The notes: generated from the sequence alone by a model not told the origin. DNA of 44,231 nucleotides from Allosalinactinospora lopnorensis (GCF_000981225.1 NZ_LAJC01000050.1:1-44231); one strand, 5' to 3'; numbered from the stretch's first letter, positions 35,198 to 44,185 are shown. Numbers and translations are program-made.

Positions 35198-36300
35198 TCA
35201 CCGGTGCCAGCGCCGGGCCACGTCCGCGGCGAGTTTGCGCAGCTCCTCCGCCGAGTTGGTGAGCGCGGCCTCGACCGACCCCGCTGACTCCACGAGGGAG
35301 TAGGTCTCGGTGATGCCCGCGGCGGCGACCTCCTGGCGCCCCACAGAGACGACCCCGGCGGTCACCACACAGGGAACGCCGTGCTCGGCGGCGGTGCGGG
35401 CCACGCCGTGCGGGAGCTTGCCGCGCAGCGACTGCGAGTCGAACGAGCCCTCACCGGTGATGAGCAGGTCGGCCGAGGCGGCCTTGGCGGCGAGGTCCAC
35501 GGCGCTCAGGATCCGGGCCACACCCGACTCCACGGCACCACCCAGAAGCAGCAGCCCGTAGCCCAGTCCGCCCGCGGCGCCCGCTCCCGGGCTGTCCCGC
35601 AGGGCACTGGAGGGGTCGGTGGCGTCGGCGAACGCGGTGAGGGCCGCGTCCAAGCGCTGCACCTGATCGTCATCGGCACCTTTCTGCGGGCCGAACACCG
35701 CGCTCGCACCGTGCAGTCCCAGCAGCGGATTGTCGACGTCGGTGGCCGCGACCAGCCGGACCCCCTCGACCGCGCGGCGCGCGGGTGCCAGGTCGACCGG
35801 GCCGGGCAGGGAGGCGAGAGCCGCGCCGCCCGCGTCCAGGGCGCTCTCCGGTACGGCCCCCAGAGCGGCCAGCATTCCGGCGCCGCCGTCGTTGGTGGCG
35901 CTGCCGCCAAGGCCGACGACGATGGTACGGGCACCCTCGGCAACGGCATGGCCGACCAGCTCCCCCACTCCGCGGCTGGTGGCGCGCAACGGGTCGCGCT
36001 CCGTTTCCGCGAGCAGGTGCAGGCCGCACGCCTGGGCGCTCTCGATGTAGCGGTCTCGCCGTCCAGCAGGTAGTCGGCCCGGACAGGCGCGCCCAGCGGA
36101 CCGCTGACCTCCCGGCCGAGGATCTTCCCGCCGAGGGCGGTGTGCAGCACCTCGACGAACCCTGGGCCGCCGTCGGAGAGAGGGATGAGCTCGGTCTCGG
36201 CCTCGGGCTGCACGCGCCGCCAGCCGTCGGCGATGGCCTGCGCGGCTTCTATCGCGCTGAGAGTGCCGGCGAACTTGTCCGGAGCAATAACGATACGCAC
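35198..36300 (-). CDS. glycerate kinase, frame-broken
   Basis: A glycerate 2- or 3-kinase of the GlxK/GarK family. GTG 36300 starts VRIVIAPDKFAGTLSAIEAA; further motifs are IPLSDGGPGFVEVL, GLGGSATNDGGAGMLAALGA, VFGPQKGA and ITGEGSFDSQSLRGKLPHGV. The frame breaks near 36050; one extra C on the minus strand (ACCGCCTAC for ACCGCTAC) restores DGETAYIESAQACGLHLL. The corrected length, about 367 aa, is typical. M. tuberculosis Rv2205c occupies the same place. The product would be 2- or 3-phosphoglycerate, feeding lower glycolysis. Confidence 0.87.
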
Positions 36301-36408
36301 GCCACCAGTGTGCCCGGCGGTGCCCGCCACGGCTAGGCACTGACCAAGAATCATCCGTTTAACGAGATTTCAATTTCGCATCACGGAATTATAGATGCGA
36401 TCTGCTCT

Positions 36409-37215
36409 TCACAGCGACAGCACCGACAACCAGCGCCCCCAGAGCGACCGATCCCCCGTGAGCGTGCAGCCGTGCGCCTCCTCTCCCGGCCCCCCGAGCG
36501 GGCGACGGCGGTAGACCACCAGCGCCAACTCCCCGGCCGACCCGGACAGTGTCGATACGGCGGGTTCGTCGTCGTCGGCGGCGTGCCGCACACCGAAGCC
36601 GTCGGGACCGATCTCGATGCGCCAGTGCACGTCGACGTCCGTCGCGGCCAGCGCGAGCGCCTCGCCGCCACCGCGCAACTCCGCCATCCGGGACTCGAAG
36701 CGCGGCGCGGCCAGGTTGCTGAAGAACTCGTCGATGGTGTCGACGGCCAGCCGGGAGTCGACGGCGACGGGGGCGCCGACCGTCAGTTCGGCGTCGACGC
36801 GGTGGATCAGGGTCTCGTGCAGTATCCGCCTGGGCCAGAAACGCGCATGCTGGTCGGGCCCCCAGGCCCACACTGGAGTGTCGGGATCGACCTCCCGCAG
36901 GGCGTCCTCCAGCTCGGCCGTCCCCGCGGAGAGCCACGCTGGGTAGTCGGCGGTGTCCGCGGGCGCCTCTATCGGCAGCGACCGCGGATCGAGCCTCTCG
37001 GTGCTTTTCGTCCGGACCAGCGCGGCGCACCAGCGGTGTACCCGCGCCACGTGCCGCACCAGCTTTGCCAGCGTCCACTCAGGGCAGGTCACAACGGTAG
37101 CGGCAGGGTCGCCTTTCGCGATCACCTCGGCCATCAGGGCGATCTCGGCGGCGGTGGCGTCGAGGTAGGCGTCATGGCCGAGCCGGTGGCAGGTGTCGGG
37201 CGGGGCTTCGGACAC
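36409..37215 (-). CDS. mycothiol-dependent maleylpyruvate isomerase-family enzyme
   Basis: A 268-aa member of the DinB-like mycothiol-dependent enzyme family. The N-terminal four-helix bundle has CPEWTLAKLVRHVARVH and RRILHETLIHRVDAEL, carrying the likely metal ligands (His, Glu, His). The C-terminal domain has the usual VDTIDEFFSNLA and a final lipocalin-like part. Mycothiol is the actinobacterial low-molecular-weight thiol; the family includes maleylpyruvate isomerase, S-transferases and others, so the substrate is open. GTG 37215 has AGGAGG 5 nt upstream. It follows pspAB closely and may be co-transcribed. Confidence 0.85.
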   Translation of the reverse strand: MSEAPPDTCHRLGHDAYLDATAAEIALMAEVIAKGDPAATVVTCPEWTLAKLVRHVARVHRWCAALVRTKSTERLDPRSLPIEAPADTADYPAWLSAGTAELEDALREVDPDTPVWAWGPDQHARFWPRRILHETLIHRVDAELTVGAPVAVDSRLAVDTIDEFFSNLAAPRFESRMAELRGGGEALALAATDVDVHWRIEIGPDGFGVRHAADDDEPAVSTLSGSAGELALVVYRRRPLGGPGEEAHGCTLTGDRSLWGRWLSVLSL

Positions 37216-37275
37216 GGGGGAGCCTCCTGGATGTCGAGGATTGCCTCTGGCCTGCGGGGGCGCGGTGTCCGGAGG

Positions 37276-37853
37276 TCATATGCCGGGGCCCCGTAGACGG
37301 GGAACCAGCGGGACTTGTCCTTCTCCACCGCGAGATCGTTGCCGACAGCCGCTTCGATCTGCAGTTCCAGCGCGTTGTCCCGGCGCTGGCCGCCGAGCGG
37401 CGCGAAGGGGTAGAACGTGCCGCGCTTGTACAGGTAAACGAGGGCGAACCGGCGATCGCGGTCGTCGGTGAACGTGACCAGCGAGCACAGCAGCGACGGG
37501 CCGAACCCGGCGTGCTCCAGGGTCGAGTTGACGGCGTGGATGTCAGTGACGAGGCCGCTGATGTCCGCGCTGTCCGTCGCCGGGCTGTGCAGCATCAGCC
37601 ACGTGTATCCGTAGTCGTCGTTCCTCGGTTCCACCTTCGGGCCGTTGTCGGCGTTGAGCAGTTCGGTGACCTCGCTCTGCAGGCTCGCGAACGCCTGCCC
37701 CTCGGCTGCCCGGAACGCCACCGAACCGGTGCCCGTCGGGCGGAACCCGGCCGTCGCCTGCAGCGTGATGGCTGCCGATGGCAGCCCGAAGAGCTGGTCG
37801 AGATCGGGCTTGACCGGCTTTGAGCGGCCAAGCAAGGCCCGGAGGAAACCCAC
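37276..37853 (-). CDS. pspAB: PspA-associated protein PspAB
   Basis: A 192-aa cytoplasmic protein of the PspAB family, found with PspA and HtpX in actinobacteria. It begins MGFLRALLGRSKPVKPDLDQ and ends in the conserved KSRWFPVYGAP. The frame as given runs on to 37134 into the next gene with a proline-rich tail. One missing C in the CCCC run near 37285 would give GAPGI and a TGA at 37276-37278, leaving a normal intergenic space with the AGGAGG of the next gene. I annotate this end. GTG 37853 has AAGGGG about 9 nt upstream. Molecular function unknown. Confidence 0.78.
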
Positions 37854-37914
37854 AGTGGCGCCCCTTCGCTATCGGCCGGCGGAAACCGGCGTGTTCTGGA
37901 GCTCTGGGGCGAGC

Positions 37915-38832
37915 CTACGCCCCCTGGCCCAGCTGGCGGGAGATCCCGGCGAGCTGTTCCAGGCGCTGTTCGACGGGCGGATGCGTGGCGAACAGCTGGC
38001 TGAGGCTGACTCCCTGCTTCTTGGAGAACGCGGGAGTGAAGAAGAACGCGTTGAACGGCTCGACCTGGCGCAGGTCCCGGGTGGGGATCCGGGCCATGTC
38101 TCCGGTGATCTTGGTGAGCGCGCTGCCGAGGGAGGACGGCCGGCCGGTGAGGAAGGCCGCCGCGCGGTCCGCTGACAGCTCCCGGTAGCGCGAGAGCAGC
38201 CGGGTCAGCAGGAAGCTCAGCACCCACACGATGACGCTGACGGCCACGACCCCCAGCGCGATCACCGCCGGAGCCGGCCCATTGTTGCTCCGCCCGCCGC
38301 CGAACGCCACGAACCGCAGGCCGACCTGGGTGAGGAAGCCGGCGATGATGCCCAGGAATCCGGCGATGGTCATCACCGTGACATCGCGGTGGGCCACGTG
38401 GGAGAGCTCGTGCGCGAGCACCGCCTCCAGTTCCTGGTTCTCCAGCCGGCGCAGGAGGCCGGTGGTGGCGCAGACCACGGTGTTCCTCTGGTTGTGGCCG
38501 GCGGCGAAGGCGTTGGGCACGTCGGTGTCGGCGATGGCCACCTTGGGCTTGGGCATGTCCGCCATGGCGCACAGCCGGTCGACGACCGCGTGCAACTGGG
38601 GCGCCTGCTCGGGCGACACCTCTCGCGCACCCATGGAGAACATCGCGACCTTGTCCGAGGAGAAGTACTGGAATAGCGCGAACCCGACCACGATCAGGGC
38701 GACCAGCCACCACGGCATACCGACCAGGATCAGCGCGATGATGAACACCACGTACAGGATGCCCAGCAAAGACATCGTTAGCAGCATGCGGGTGGTCAGC
38801 CCGCGGTCGGGAATGAACTTCGAGCCTGCCAC
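37915..38832 (-). CDS. htpX: HtpX-family membrane zinc metalloprotease
   Basis: A 305-aa M48B protease for membrane protein quality control. Two N-terminal transmembrane segments (about 16-37 and 39-56) precede the zinc motif HELSH (His141, Glu142, His145), with the third ligand Glu in RYRELSADRAAA. Two further segments (about 155-180 and 190-215) lie between them. GTG 38832 fits conserved starts (FIPDRGLTTRML), with AAAGG about 10 nt upstream. It is followed by pspAB after 61 nt and preceded by a terminator after pspAA, so it likely starts a second transcript of the stress block. Confidence 0.93.
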   Translation of the reverse strand: MAGSKFIPDRGLTTRMLLTMSLLGILYVVFIIALILVGMPWWLVALIVVGFALFQYFSSDKVAMFSMGAREVSPEQAPQLHAVVDRLCAMADMPKPKVAIADTDVPNAFAAGHNQRNTVVCATTGLLRRLENQELEAVLAHELSHVAHRDVTVMTIAGFLGIIAGFLTQVGLRFVAFGGGRSNNGPAPAVIALGVVAVSVIVWVLSFLLTRLLSRYRELSADRAAAFLTGRPSSLGSALTKITGDMARIPTRDLRQVEPFNAFFFTPAFSKKQGVSLSQLFATHPPVEQRLEQLAGISRQLGQGA

Positions 38833-38972
38833 AGTGCCACAGCCTTTCGCCGAAGAATCCCGCGGTGGTTCAGCAGGAACTGAACCTGCCTGGGATCTCA
38901 GTCTAGTTAGGCTGCTCTGACTTCTGGTAAAACGCGTACGGGAATCCCCGCATCCGCTGACCGGAGAAACGC

Positions 38973-39009
38973 GCGGCGGCCGCCATGAACCTGTCATGGC
39001 GGCCGCCGC
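38973..39009 (-). terminator. terminator after pspA-pspAA
   Basis: A perfect 16-bp stem (38973-38988 with 38994-39009) and a 5-nt loop lie 55 nt after the pspAA stop. It separates pspA-pspAA from htpX. Confidence 0.65.
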
Positions 39010-39063
39010 GAACCGCGTTGCCCGCATCGCCGAACCGGCCGGCGTCTTGCCCGGAACCAGGGG

Positions 39064-39348
39064 TCAGGCCAGGTCGGGGATCAGCCCTTCGTCGCTGAGC
39101 ATGGCACGGACCTCGTCCATGCTGGCGCCGGCGTGCGGAAGGATGAACTGCGACGGCTCCAGGGAGTCCGCTGGGAGCGGCTTTCCGTCCTCGCGCACCT
39201 TCTCCAGAAGGTCGTGCAGAGCCCGCCGGAACGCCTCCTCGTCACCCTTCTCGATCGCCTGCTCAAGGGTCCGGTCGGATTCCTGGAGGAGGTCGAAGTC
39301 GGCCTCGGACAGGTCGACCTGGCCCTCGCCCATGATCCGGACAATCAT
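39064..39348 (-). CDS. pspAA: PspA-associated protein PspAA
   Basis: A 94-aa protein of the PspAA family, which accompanies PspA in actinobacteria and archaea. It begins MIVRIMGEGQVDLSEADFD and has LQESDRTLEQAIEKGDEEAF and SQFILPHAGASMDEVRAML. Its ATG overlaps the pspA stop as ATGA, so the two are translationally coupled. It is soluble and acidic; its exact role is not known. Confidence 0.92.
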   Translation of the reverse strand: MIVRIMGEGQVDLSEADFDLLQESDRTLEQAIEKGDEEAFRRALHDLLEKVREDGKPLPADSLEPSQFILPHAGASMDEVRAMLSDEGLIPDLA

Positions 39349-40139
39349 GTGCCCTCCCCCTGACGGTTGGGCTGGACCTGGTCACCGGATCCGGTCGAGC
39401 CGCTGCCGCCCTCGATCTGCTGCGTGGTGCCGCTGCTGCCCTCGCCCAGCTCCTGCTTCATCTTCTCCAGCTCCAGCTCGACGCCGCTGCTGCTGGCCAT
39501 GCGGTCGAGCTCGGACTGGATGTCGTCCTTCGAGGAGCCGGTGACGTCGTCGAGCGCACCGGATTCGAGGAGCTCGTCGACCGCTCCCGCGCGAGCCTGC
39601 ATCTCCGAGGTCTTGTCCTCGGCGCGCTGCACAGCCATGCCGACGTCGCCCATCTCCTCCGAGATTCCCGAGAAGGCCTCGCTGATCTGGGACTGGGCCT
39701 GGGCGGCGGTGTACGTGGCCTTGATGGTCTCCTTCCGTGTCCGGAAGGAATCCACCTTGGCCTGCAGGCGCTGGGCCGCGAGCGTCAGCTTCTGCTCCTC
39801 GCTCTGCAGCTGCTCGTGCTGCTCCTTGAGGCCGTCGACCTGGGACTGCAGACCGGAGCGACGGGTGAGCGCCTCACGCGCGAGGTCCTCTCTCCCCTGC
39901 TGAAGAGCCGCGCGGCTCTGGTTCTCCAGTTTGCCGGACTGCTGTTCCAGCTGCTGGATCTGAAGCTCGACCCGCTTGCGCGAGGTAGCGACGTCGGCCA
40001 CTCCGCGCCGGACCTTCTGCAGCAGTTCCAGCTGCTTTTGATACGAGTAGTCGAGGGTTTCACGCGGGTCCTCGACGGAGTCCAGGGCCTTGTTGGCCTT
40101 GGACTTGAAAACCATGGAAAGTCGCTGAAACACGCTCAT
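39345..40139 (-). CDS. pspA: PspA/IM30 phage-shock protein
   Basis: A 264-aa ESCRT-III-like membrane-remodelling protein that protects membrane integrity under envelope stress. It begins with an amphipathic helix (MSVFQRLSMVFKSKANKAL), followed by long coiled coils to about residue 190, with EDPRETLDYSYQKQLELLQK. The Gly/Ser-rich end (GEGSSGTTQQIEGGSGSTG) is disordered. It heads the coupled pair pspA-pspAA and precedes htpX and pspAB. No PspF-like activator is present, as expected for actinobacteria. Confidence 0.95.
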   Translation of the reverse strand: MSVFQRLSMVFKSKANKALDSVEDPRETLDYSYQKQLELLQKVRRGVADVATSRKRVELQIQQLEQQSGKLENQSRAALQQGREDLAREALTRRSGLQSQVDGLKEQHEQLQSEEQKLTLAAQRLQAKVDSFRTRKETIKATYTAAQAQSQISEAFSGISEEMGDVGMAVQRAEDKTSEMQARAGAVDELLESGALDDVTGSSKDDIQSELDRMASSSGVELELEKMKQELGEGSSGTTQQIEGGSGSTGSGDQVQPNRQGEGT

Positions 40140-40227
40140 CAGCGTGGCCGTCCCCTTCTCGGTCCGTACATCGGCTGTTCCCAGCGGGCGCTTTACCTAA
40201 CACTACGCGCTATGGCGAGAGGTCGCC

Positions 40228-40884
40228 ATGAAGCGTGGACCGGCTACCCTGAACGATGTGTTCCGACGTCGCTCCGCTTCCGCATCCGAAGAGCCTGCCG
40301 TGACCAGCTCTGCCAGTTCTGAGACTCCTCAACCTAAGGGATACACCCCCAAAAAGGGGCAACCCACTCCTAAACGTAGTGAGGCCGAAAAGGGCCTGCG
40401 CCGCCCCCTCAACGCTCCCCAGACGCGCAGGGAGGCCTACCGGCAGTACCGGGAGAGGCGCTCGCGCGAATCACAGCGCGCGGCCCAGCGCAGTGGCGCC
40501 CGCAAGGGTGAGGAGCAGACCTTCCGCCCCCAGGACCTCGGACCGGTGCGCGCCTACGCCCGGGACTTCGTGGACTCCCGTCGCAGCGTCAGCGAGTTCT
40601 TCCTGTACTTCTCACTGGCGATCATCCTGCTGCTCTTCGTCCCCATGCCCGAACTGCAGCTCGGTGTCACCTACATCGTGTGGCCCGCGATGATGGTGAG
40701 CATCGTGGCCGAGGGCATCTACGTCAGCAACCGGATCAAGCGGGACGTCCGCCGGTACTTCCCCGACGAGGAAACCCGCGGGGTCGGCTTCTACGCGGCG
40801 ATGCGCCAGCTGCAGATCCGCAAGCTGCGGCTGCCCAAGCCGAGGGTGCGGGTGGGCGAGTCCATCATCCCCGCGAACAGGTGA
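40228..40884 (+). CDS. DUF3043 membrane protein
   Basis: A 218-aa actinobacterial protein (DUF3043). Residues 1-110 are basic and disordered, followed by ARDFVDSRRSVSEFF and two transmembrane segments (about 128-147 and 150-172), then KRDVRRYFPDEETRGVGFY and a basic C-terminus. ATG 40228 has GAGAGG 5 nt upstream; a GTG ten codons on is another option. M. tuberculosis Rv2206 stands in the equivalent place. Function unknown. It is divergent from pspA with an 88-nt gap. Confidence 0.88.
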   Translation: MKRGPATLNDVFRRRSASASEEPAVTSSASSETPQPKGYTPKKGQPTPKRSEAEKGLRRPLNAPQTRREAYRQYRERRSRESQRAAQRSGARKGEEQTFRPQDLGPVRAYARDFVDSRRSVSEFFLYFSLAIILLLFVPMPELQLGVTYIVWPAMMVSIVAEGIYVSNRIKRDVRRYFPDEETRGVGFYAAMRQLQIRKLRLPKPRVRVGESIIPANR

Positions 40885-40924
40885 GACCGCGGTCGGCCCT
40901 GCCCGCGGCGCTAGGCTGCCGGGC

Positions 40925-41926
40925 ATGGACTTCCGTCATCTTGGCAACAGCGGACTCGTCGTCAGTGAGATCTCCTATGGCAACTGGATCACTCACGGCT
41001 CCCAGATCGAGGAGGACGCCGCGGTCGCGTGCGTGCGCGCGGCGCTGGACGAGGGCATCACGACCTTCGACACCGCCGACGTCTACGCGCACGGCCGTGC
41101 CGAGGAGGTGCTCGGCACGGCGCTGAAGGGCGAGCGGCGCGACGGACTGGAGATCTTCTCGAAGGTCTTCTGGCCGATGGGCTCCGGCAAGAACGACCGC
41201 GGCCTCTCCCGCAAGCACATCGTGCGCGGCGTGGAGGACTCGCTGCGCCGGCTGGGCACCGACTACCTGGACCTCTACCAGGCGCACCGTTTCGACTACC
41301 ACACGCCGCTGGAAGAGACCCTGCGCGCCTTCGACGACCTCGTGCGCCAGGGCAAGGTCTGCTACATCGGTGTCTCGGAGTGGCGCGCCGAGCAGATCGA
41401 GCAGGCCGTGCGTCTCGCCGATGAGATGGGGCTGGACCGGATCGTCTCCAACCAGCCGCAGTACAACATGCTGTGGCGGGTGATCGAGTCCGAGATCGTC
41501 CCCGTGTGCGAACGCGAGGGCGTCGGCCAGATCGTGTGGTCCCCGATCGCGCAGGGCGTGCTCACCGGAAAGTACAAGCCGGGCCAGGCCGCCCCTGAAG
41601 GCTCGCGCGCCGCCCACCACAGCGGTGGCGGCCACCTCCTGGGGAACGTGGAAGACCGGGAACTGCTGCGCCGGGTACAGAAACTGGAACCGCTGGCCGA
41701 GGAGACCGGTCTGAACACGGCCCAGATGGCGGTGGCCTGGGTGCTGCAGAACTCCAACGTGTCCTCGGCCATCATCGGGGCCTCCCGCCCCGAACAGGTG
41801 CACGACAACGCTCGCGCCGCCGGTACGCGGCTCGATGCCGAGCTGCTGCGCCGCGTCGACGAGGTGCTCGGCGACGCCGTGCACCGTGACCCCGCGCTGA
41901 CGGTCAGCCCGGCGGAGCGTCCCTGA
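40925..41926 (+). CDS. aldo/keto reductase, potassium-channel-beta-like
   Basis: A 333-aa NADPH-dependent TIM-barrel reductase. The catalytic tetrad is Asp49 and Tyr54 (DTADVYAHG), Lys80 (IFSKVFWP) and His121 (YQAHRFD). NADPH-binding region SAIIGASRPEQVHDNARA is near the end. It resembles the YghZ/Kv-beta branch, often acting on aldehydes such as methylglyoxal. ATG 40925 lies 41 nt after the DUF3043 stop with no strong ribosome-binding site. Substrate unknown. Confidence 0.92.
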   Translation: MDFRHLGNSGLVVSEISYGNWITHGSQIEEDAAVACVRAALDEGITTFDTADVYAHGRAEEVLGTALKGERRDGLEIFSKVFWPMGSGKNDRGLSRKHIVRGVEDSLRRLGTDYLDLYQAHRFDYHTPLEETLRAFDDLVRQGKVCYIGVSEWRAEQIEQAVRLADEMGLDRIVSNQPQYNMLWRVIESEIVPVCEREGVGQIVWSPIAQGVLTGKYKPGQAAPEGSRAAHHSGGGHLLGNVEDRELLRRVQKLEPLAEETGLNTAQMAVAWVLQNSNVSSAIIGASRPEQVHDNARAAGTRLDAELLRRVDEVLGDAVHRDPALTVSPAERP

Positions 41927-42020
41927 TCCGGAGCCGGCCGCCGCGAGCGCCCCGTTCGTACGGCGAGGGACCGCCGAGCGGGGCGCCCACGACGCAAAGG
42001 AGGCGCGGGCGGTTTCGGCG

Positions 42021-42227
42021 CTAATCGTCCTCGTGCAGGCTCATGGAGTACACAGGACGCTCGTCCTCCAGCAAGGTGACCTGATCGGTCCCCGCCTCCA
42101 CGAGCTCGCGCCAGGTCTCACCGAGCCAGCTCTCCGCATCGCCGCGCGAGGGAAACAGCTCGCCGGGCAGCGCGTCGTCGTCCAGCACCGTCCCGTCGGC
42201 CGTCTCGTACCGCCAGCTCCATGCCAT
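42021..42227 (-). CDS. small acidic conserved protein
   Basis: A 68-aa protein beginning MAWSWRYETADGTVLDD and continuing with FPSRGDAESWLGETWREL and VTLLEDERPVYSMSLHEDD. This fits a small conserved actinobacterial family without known function. ATG 42227 has GAGAGG about 6 nt upstream; the longer frame to 42290 is less likely. It is alone, divergent from cobU. Confidence 0.72.
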   Translation of the reverse strand: MAWSWRYETADGTVLDDDALPGELFPSRGDAESWLGETWRELVEAGTDQVTLLEDERPVYSMSLHEDD

Positions 42228-42307
42228 GGCGCACCTCTCCCGCGATCGCCGCTCGGTCATGTCGAGCGTATCGGTATCACCTCGGTTCATGTTGTTAACT
42301 GGCAGGC

Positions 42308-43388
42308 GTGCGAATCCGACTTTCGGGAACCTCCGGCCCGGCCGGCTGGCCCGCCCCCAACTGCCGGTGCGCTTCGTGCAACCGCGCGGTTGAGAACCGG
42401 CGGCTGCCGGTACGGGTGACGGTCGACGAGACGTTCACACTCCGCGGTCCCCGCGCGGGGACCGCCACACCGCCCCCGAAGGGTACCGGGTCGCCGACAC
42501 CGCCTACGGCACCTGGGTGGAAGGCCCCGGGGGCGGCAGACTGCTCTACGCCCACCCCGACGCACCGGCCGATCCGCTCGGCAAGGGCGGCGGCAGGGAC
42601 TCCTCCGGTGCGCCGCAGCACCAGGTCGACGTGGCGATCGTGGACATCGTGGAGTCCCCCTCGACGGTCGGCGCGCTGCGCCGCGCCGGGGTTGCGGGCA
42701 CCACCACCGCGGTCGTCGCGGTCGGCGGCGACCACCGCGTGCACTCTCCCGAGGAGTTCGCACGCCGGGCCCGGCTGTGGGGTGCGTCCTGCCCCTCCGA
42801 CGGCCAGGAACTGCTGTGCCCTCCGGCGGTCTGGCCTCCCGGCCGGATCCAGGGCCCACACCGGGTACTGGTGACCGGAGGCGCCCGATCCGGCAAGTCG
42901 ACCGAGGCCGAGCTGCGGCTCCTCGGGGAAAGCGAGATCACCTACCTGGCGACCGGCCCCGCGGCCGGCGGCGATGACGCCTGGGACCGCCGTGTCAAAG
43001 CGCACCAGGAGCGCCGCCCCTGGTGGTGGAGGACCGAGGAGACCCTGGAGGCGGCCGGGGTCCTGGAGCGGACTTCGGGCGCGGTGCTCTTCGACTGCGT
43101 CGGGACCTGGCTCGCCGGGACGATGGACGCCTGCGGCATGTGGAGGATCCGCCGCGTCCCGGCGCCGAAGAGACGCTGTCCGCCCGCGTCGACGAACTCG
43201 TGGAGGCGTGGCGGCGCTCCCCCGCCTATGTCGTGGCGGTGACCAACGAGGTGGGCTCCGGTGTGGTCCCGCCGACGCCCAGCGGCGGCCTGTTCCGCGA
43301 CCAGATGGGCCGGCTGAACCAGCTCCTGGCGGCCGAATCGGAGGAGGTCATACTGGTCACCGCCGGACGCGTGCTGGAGCTGCCTTGA
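42308..43388 (+). CDS. cobU: CobU adenosylcobinamide kinase/guanylyltransferase with N-terminal MBL-like domain, twice frame-broken
   Basis: The C-terminal half is CobU/CobP, which phosphorylates adenosylcobinamide and adds GMP in late B12 synthesis. It has P-loop VTGGARSGKSTEAE, KAHQERRPWWWRTEETLE, DCVGTWLAG, and the end VVAVTNEVGSGVVPPTPSGG with FRDQMGRLNQLLA. About 190 residues before it resemble a degenerate metallo-beta-lactamase/PhnP-like fold (SGTSGPAGWPAPNCRCASC), known from other actinobacterial CobU fusions; no HxHxDH motif is left. The frame breaks twice: near 42450-42460 (one C too few) and near 43142 (TGGGAG read as TGGAG; correction gives ACGMWEDPPRPGAEETLS). GTG 42308 is preceded by TTAACT 7 nt upstream. 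Its stop overlaps the cobS start. Confidence 0.82.
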
Positions 43389-44185
43389 CCGCCGGCCCCC
43401 GGATGCTCGCGCGCGACGCCGCCGACGGGCTGCGCATGGCGGGCGGCACCTTCACGGTCGTCCCGGTACGGGCGGCCCGTATCGACCGGGGCGTCGCCGG
43501 CTGGGCGATGGCACTGGCCCCCCTCATAGGGACCGCCCTCGGAGCGCTCGCGGCGCTGCTGCTGGTGCTCGCCGGAGCGGTGGGACTCGGTCCGCTCCCG
43601 GCCTCGGCGCTGGCCGTGGGACTCCTGGCGGTGCTCACGCGCGGCCTGCACCTGGACGGGCTGGCCGACCTGGCGGACGGCCTGGGCAGTGCCCGCCCGG
43701 CCGCGGGGGCACTGGACATCATGCGCCGCTCCGACATCGGGCCGTTCGGCGTCATCACCCTGGTGCTGAGCGTACTCATCCAGGTGCTGGCGCTGGGTGA
43801 ACTGGCCTCGGCGTCCCCGGTGGCGGGGGCGGCCGGTCTGGTCACCGCCGTCATCGCCGGCCGGCTCGCCATCACCTGTGCCTGCACCCCCAGGATCCCC
43901 GCAGCCCGCCCGGATGGGCTGGGGTCGCTCGTCGCCCGGTCGGTCCACTACTGGGCGGCGGCCGCGGCCTCCGCCGGAACGGGGCTGGCCGCGCTCGGCG
44001 GTCTGGCGCACGGCGCCGGCTTCGCGCTCGCCTGCCTGCTGGCCGTCGCGGCGGGCCTGGCCGCGGCGGGCCTCCTGCTGCGGCACGCGGTCAGCCGCCT
44101 GGGCGGGATCACCGGTGACGTCCTGGGCGCGCTGTCCGAGACCGCCACGGCCACCGCCCTGGTGGTCATGGCGGCGGCGGTCTGA
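43385..44185 (+). CDS. cobS: adenosylcobinamide-GDP ribazoletransferase (cobalamin synthase)
   Basis: CobS joins adenosylcobinamide-GDP and alpha-ribazole at the membrane, the last assembly step of cobalamin. The protein has about six hydrophobic segments, with GLRMAGGTFTVVPVR at the start, LTRGLHLDGLADLADGLGS (the conserved acidic metal-binding motif), IMRRSDIGPFGVITL and GGITGDVLGALSE. TTG 43385 is preferred: GGAG lies 6 nt upstream and it overlaps the cobU stop as TTGA. ATG 43403 lacks any ribosome-binding site. The protein is complete, 266 aa. Confidence 0.9.
   Translation: MTAGPRMLARDAADGLRMAGGTFTVVPVRAARIDRGVAGWAMALAPLIGTALGALAALLLVLAGAVGLGPLPASALAVGLLAVLTRGLHLDGLADLADGLGSARPAAGALDIMRRSDIGPFGVITLVLSVLIQVLALGELASASPVAGAAGLVTAVIAGRLAITCACTPRIPAARPDGLGSLVARSVHYWAAAAASAGTGLAALGGLAHGAGFALACLLAVAAGLAAAGLLLRHAVSRLGGITGDVLGALSETATATALVVMAAAV

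Noticed and set aside
37134-37275. 47-residue proline-rich tail of PspAB overlapping the next gene
   Set aside because: The tail covers the next gene's AGGAGG and start. A one-base repair gives the conserved end GAPGI and a stop at 37276.
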